From positions 1 to 6,936 of the forward strand of contig WLGZ01000051.1 in the NCBI GenBank assembly GCA_009702945.1: a stretch of 6,936 bases of DNA, given 5' to 3'. Position 1 is the first letter of the stretch, and the number at the start of each line of letters is the position of its first letter. A program made the position numbers and the translations under genes. This DNA comes from Actinomycetota bacterium. GTDB taxonomy: Bacteria > Actinomycetota > Actinomycetes > S36-B12 > UBA5976. Shown in pieces: positions 5,687 through 6,936 of the stretch. The notes beneath the pieces are model-generated. The model was not told where the DNA came from. It was given only the letters and a program-made list of their open reading frames with translations, and searched no databases.

Positions 5687-6589
5687 GTGGTTGTGAAGGC
5701 TCAAGAGGTTTTTGGCACGGTACTGACCGCAATGGTTACTCCGTTTACTTCTGATGGAACCAAGATTGATTACGATGCTGCTGCAAAGCTGGCAAATGAC
5801 TTAGTTGATTTGGGCAACAACGGCTTAGTAGTTAATGGCACAACTGGTGAATCTCCAACAACTGATGAACACGAAAAACTTGAACTACTTAAAGTTGTAA
5901 TTGACGCAGTTGGAAGTCGGGCCAAAGTTGTTGCAGGTGCTGGCTCCAATGACACCGCTCATTCGATTTTGCTAGCTAAAGACGCGCAAAAAGCTGGCGC
6001 ACATGGACTGCTTGTCGTCACTCCGTATTACAACAAGCCACCACAAGCCGGTATTTATGCGCACATGGTTGCAGTAGCTGATTCAACCGATCTGCCGGTA
6101 ATGATTTATGACATCCCAGGTCGCTCGGGTGTGCCAATCAACAATGACACCATGCTGCAGCTGGCACAACATCCAAAAATCATCGCTAATAAAGATGCAA
6201 AAGGGGATCCTTGGGCAGCATCACAAATCATGGCGCAATCGGATCTTGCTTACTATTCAGGTGATGATCCGTTAAACCTTGCACTCCTAGCAATAGGAGC
6301 TGTTGGTGTCGTGAGCGTCACGGGACATATCGTGGCTGATCGCCACAAGTTGATGGTTGAAGCGATGCAAAACAATGACGTTAAAACGGCTCGAGAGATT
6401 AATCGGTCGCTAGTTCCAATCACCGAGGGCATCATGACCCGAGCTGGTGGAGCAATTATGGTGAAAGCAGCGCTTGACCAACTGGGTAGGACAGGCGGTG
6501 GGTCACTTCGATTGCCACTAGTTCCAGCAACTGATGACCAGAGACGTGTTCTTAAAGAAGACTTGATTAAGGGTGGCTTCAGTCTGTGA
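5687..6589 (+). CDS. dapA: 4-hydroxy-tetrahydrodipicolinate synthase DapA
   Basis: DapA condenses pyruvate with aspartate semialdehyde, the first committed step of the diaminopimelate/lysine pathway that feeds peptidoglycan. At 300 residues it has normal length, as a single TIM barrel. Active-site elements are all visible: GTTGESPT (51-58, the paired threonines), PYYNKP (113-118, tyrosine of the proton relay at 115), YDIPGRSG (141-148, Tyr141 and substrate-binding Arg146) and the Schiff-base lysine K169 in ANKDAKGD. SGDDPLNL and the late LRLPLVPAT segment are like actinobacterial homologues. It starts with GTG after AGGGA. The stop TGA overlaps the GTG of the next gene by four bases (GTGA), a hallmark of translational coupling. 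The gene order thyX-dapA-rnj is conserved in actinobacteria such as Streptomyces. Confidence 0.96.
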   Translation: MVVKAQEVFGTVLTAMVTPFTSDGTKIDYDAAAKLANDLVDLGNNGLVVNGTTGESPTTDEHEKLELLKVVIDAVGSRAKVVAGAGSNDTAHSILLAKDAQKAGAHGLLVVTPYYNKPPQAGIYAHMVAVADSTDLPVMIYDIPGRSGVPINNDTMLQLAQHPKIIANKDAKGDPWAASQIMAQSDLAYYSGDDPLNLALLAIGAVGVVSVTGHIVADRHKLMVEAMQNNDVKTAREINRSLVPITEGIMTRAGGAIMVKAALDQLGRTGGGSLRLPLVPATDDQRRVLKEDLIKGGFSL

Positions 6590-6936
6590 CATTTTCACAA
6601 ATTGAGTTACCAACTCCACCTCCGCTAACTGATGACACTTTTCGCGTAGTTGCACTTGGTGGATTAGGCGACATCGGTCGCAATATGACCGTGCTTGAAT
6701 ACCGCGGAAACCTGCTCATTGTCGACTGTGGAGTTTTATTTCCAGAAGAGACGCAACCCGGTGTCGATTTAATCTTGCCTGATTTCGCCTACATCCAAGA
6801 TCGACTAGATGATGTAGCGGCAGTAATTCTGACGCACGGACATGAAGATCACATTGGGGCAGTCCCGTATCTACTGCGACATAAGCAAGACATACCGATC
6901 GTCGGTTCACAATTGACTTTGGCATTTATTGAAAGC
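6586..6936 (+). CDS. rnj: Ribonuclease J, N-terminal part (cut by window edge)
   Basis: From the GTG at 6586-6588 the frame is open for 117 codons to the window end. The translation shows VALGGLGDIGRNM (22-34), LLIVDCGVLFP (43-53), DLILPDF (61-67) and the metallo-beta-lactamase zinc motif LTHGHEDHIGAVPYLLR (82-98, HGHEDH at 84-89). This is the signature of RNase J, a 5'-to-3' exo- and endoribonuclease of mRNA decay and rRNA maturation. Full-length members are about 550 residues, so only the start of the beta-lactamase domain is present; the beta-CASP and C-terminal parts lie outside. The start overlaps the dapA stop as GTGA, with GGGTGG (6571-6576) nine bases upstream as the probable ribosome-binding site. 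Confidence 0.93.
   Translation, partial: MTFSQIELPTPPPLTDDTFRVVALGGLGDIGRNMTVLEYRGNLLIVDCGVLFPEETQPGVDLILPDFAYIQDRLDDVAAVILTHGHEDHIGAVPYLLRHKQDIPIVGSQLTLAFIES

Noticed and set aside
1..6936. Defence island, phage, insertion sequence, CRISPR array, tRNA or riboswitch
   Set aside because: No transposase, terminal repeats, spaced repeats or RNA folds of these kinds were seen; the genes are housekeeping or transport with normal motifs.

Overview
The window looks like ordinary chromosomal DNA from a compact, moderate-GC actinobacterium. ThyX, DapA and the ribonuclease J fragment read like Streptomyces-type proteins, and the order thyX-dapA-rnj is a known actinobacterial arrangement. The mid-range base composition, very short intergenic gaps and overlapping genes suggest a streamlined (for example freshwater or planktonic) lineage rather than a high-GC soil one. 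That last point is inference; no rRNA or marker gene here settles it.

Layout. Positions 1-276 (minus) hold the N-terminal 92 codons of an AzlC-type amino-acid exporter. It is divergent, across 33 bp, from a complete ten-helix EamA/DMT transporter (310-1206, plus). The EamA gene runs tail-to-tail into a three-gene minus-strand operon and overlaps it by 27 bp. The operon, in transcription order, is a lipoprotein iron-binding protein (fbpA, 4811-3783), a fused double-domain permease (fbpB, about 3741-2212) and an ATPase (fbpC, 2211-1180). Together they form a complete Fe(III)-type ABC importer.

Divergent from fbpA, on the plus strand, lie thyX (flavin-dependent thymidylate synthase), dapA (4-hydroxy-tetrahydrodipicolinate synthase) and the first 117 codons of rnj (ribonuclease J). 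They are tightly packed, with a 9-bp gap and then a 4-bp GTGA overlap, and are probably co-transcribed.

The most interesting DNA is non-coding. The fbpA-thyX intergenic region (4812-4900) carries a perfect 12-6-12 inverted repeat (4829-4858) and, 28 bp further on, a degenerate second copy (4857-4886). This looks like a tandem operator controlling iron uptake and possibly thyX. A second perfect 12-6-12 hairpin (3734-3763) sits at the fbpA/fbpB junction. It contains the only conventional start codon of fbpB, which suggests differential expression of binding protein and permease, or a mis-placed start. I found no mobile element, CRISPR array, RNA gene or wholly unknown gene system. There is no gene-free stretch over 300 bases.
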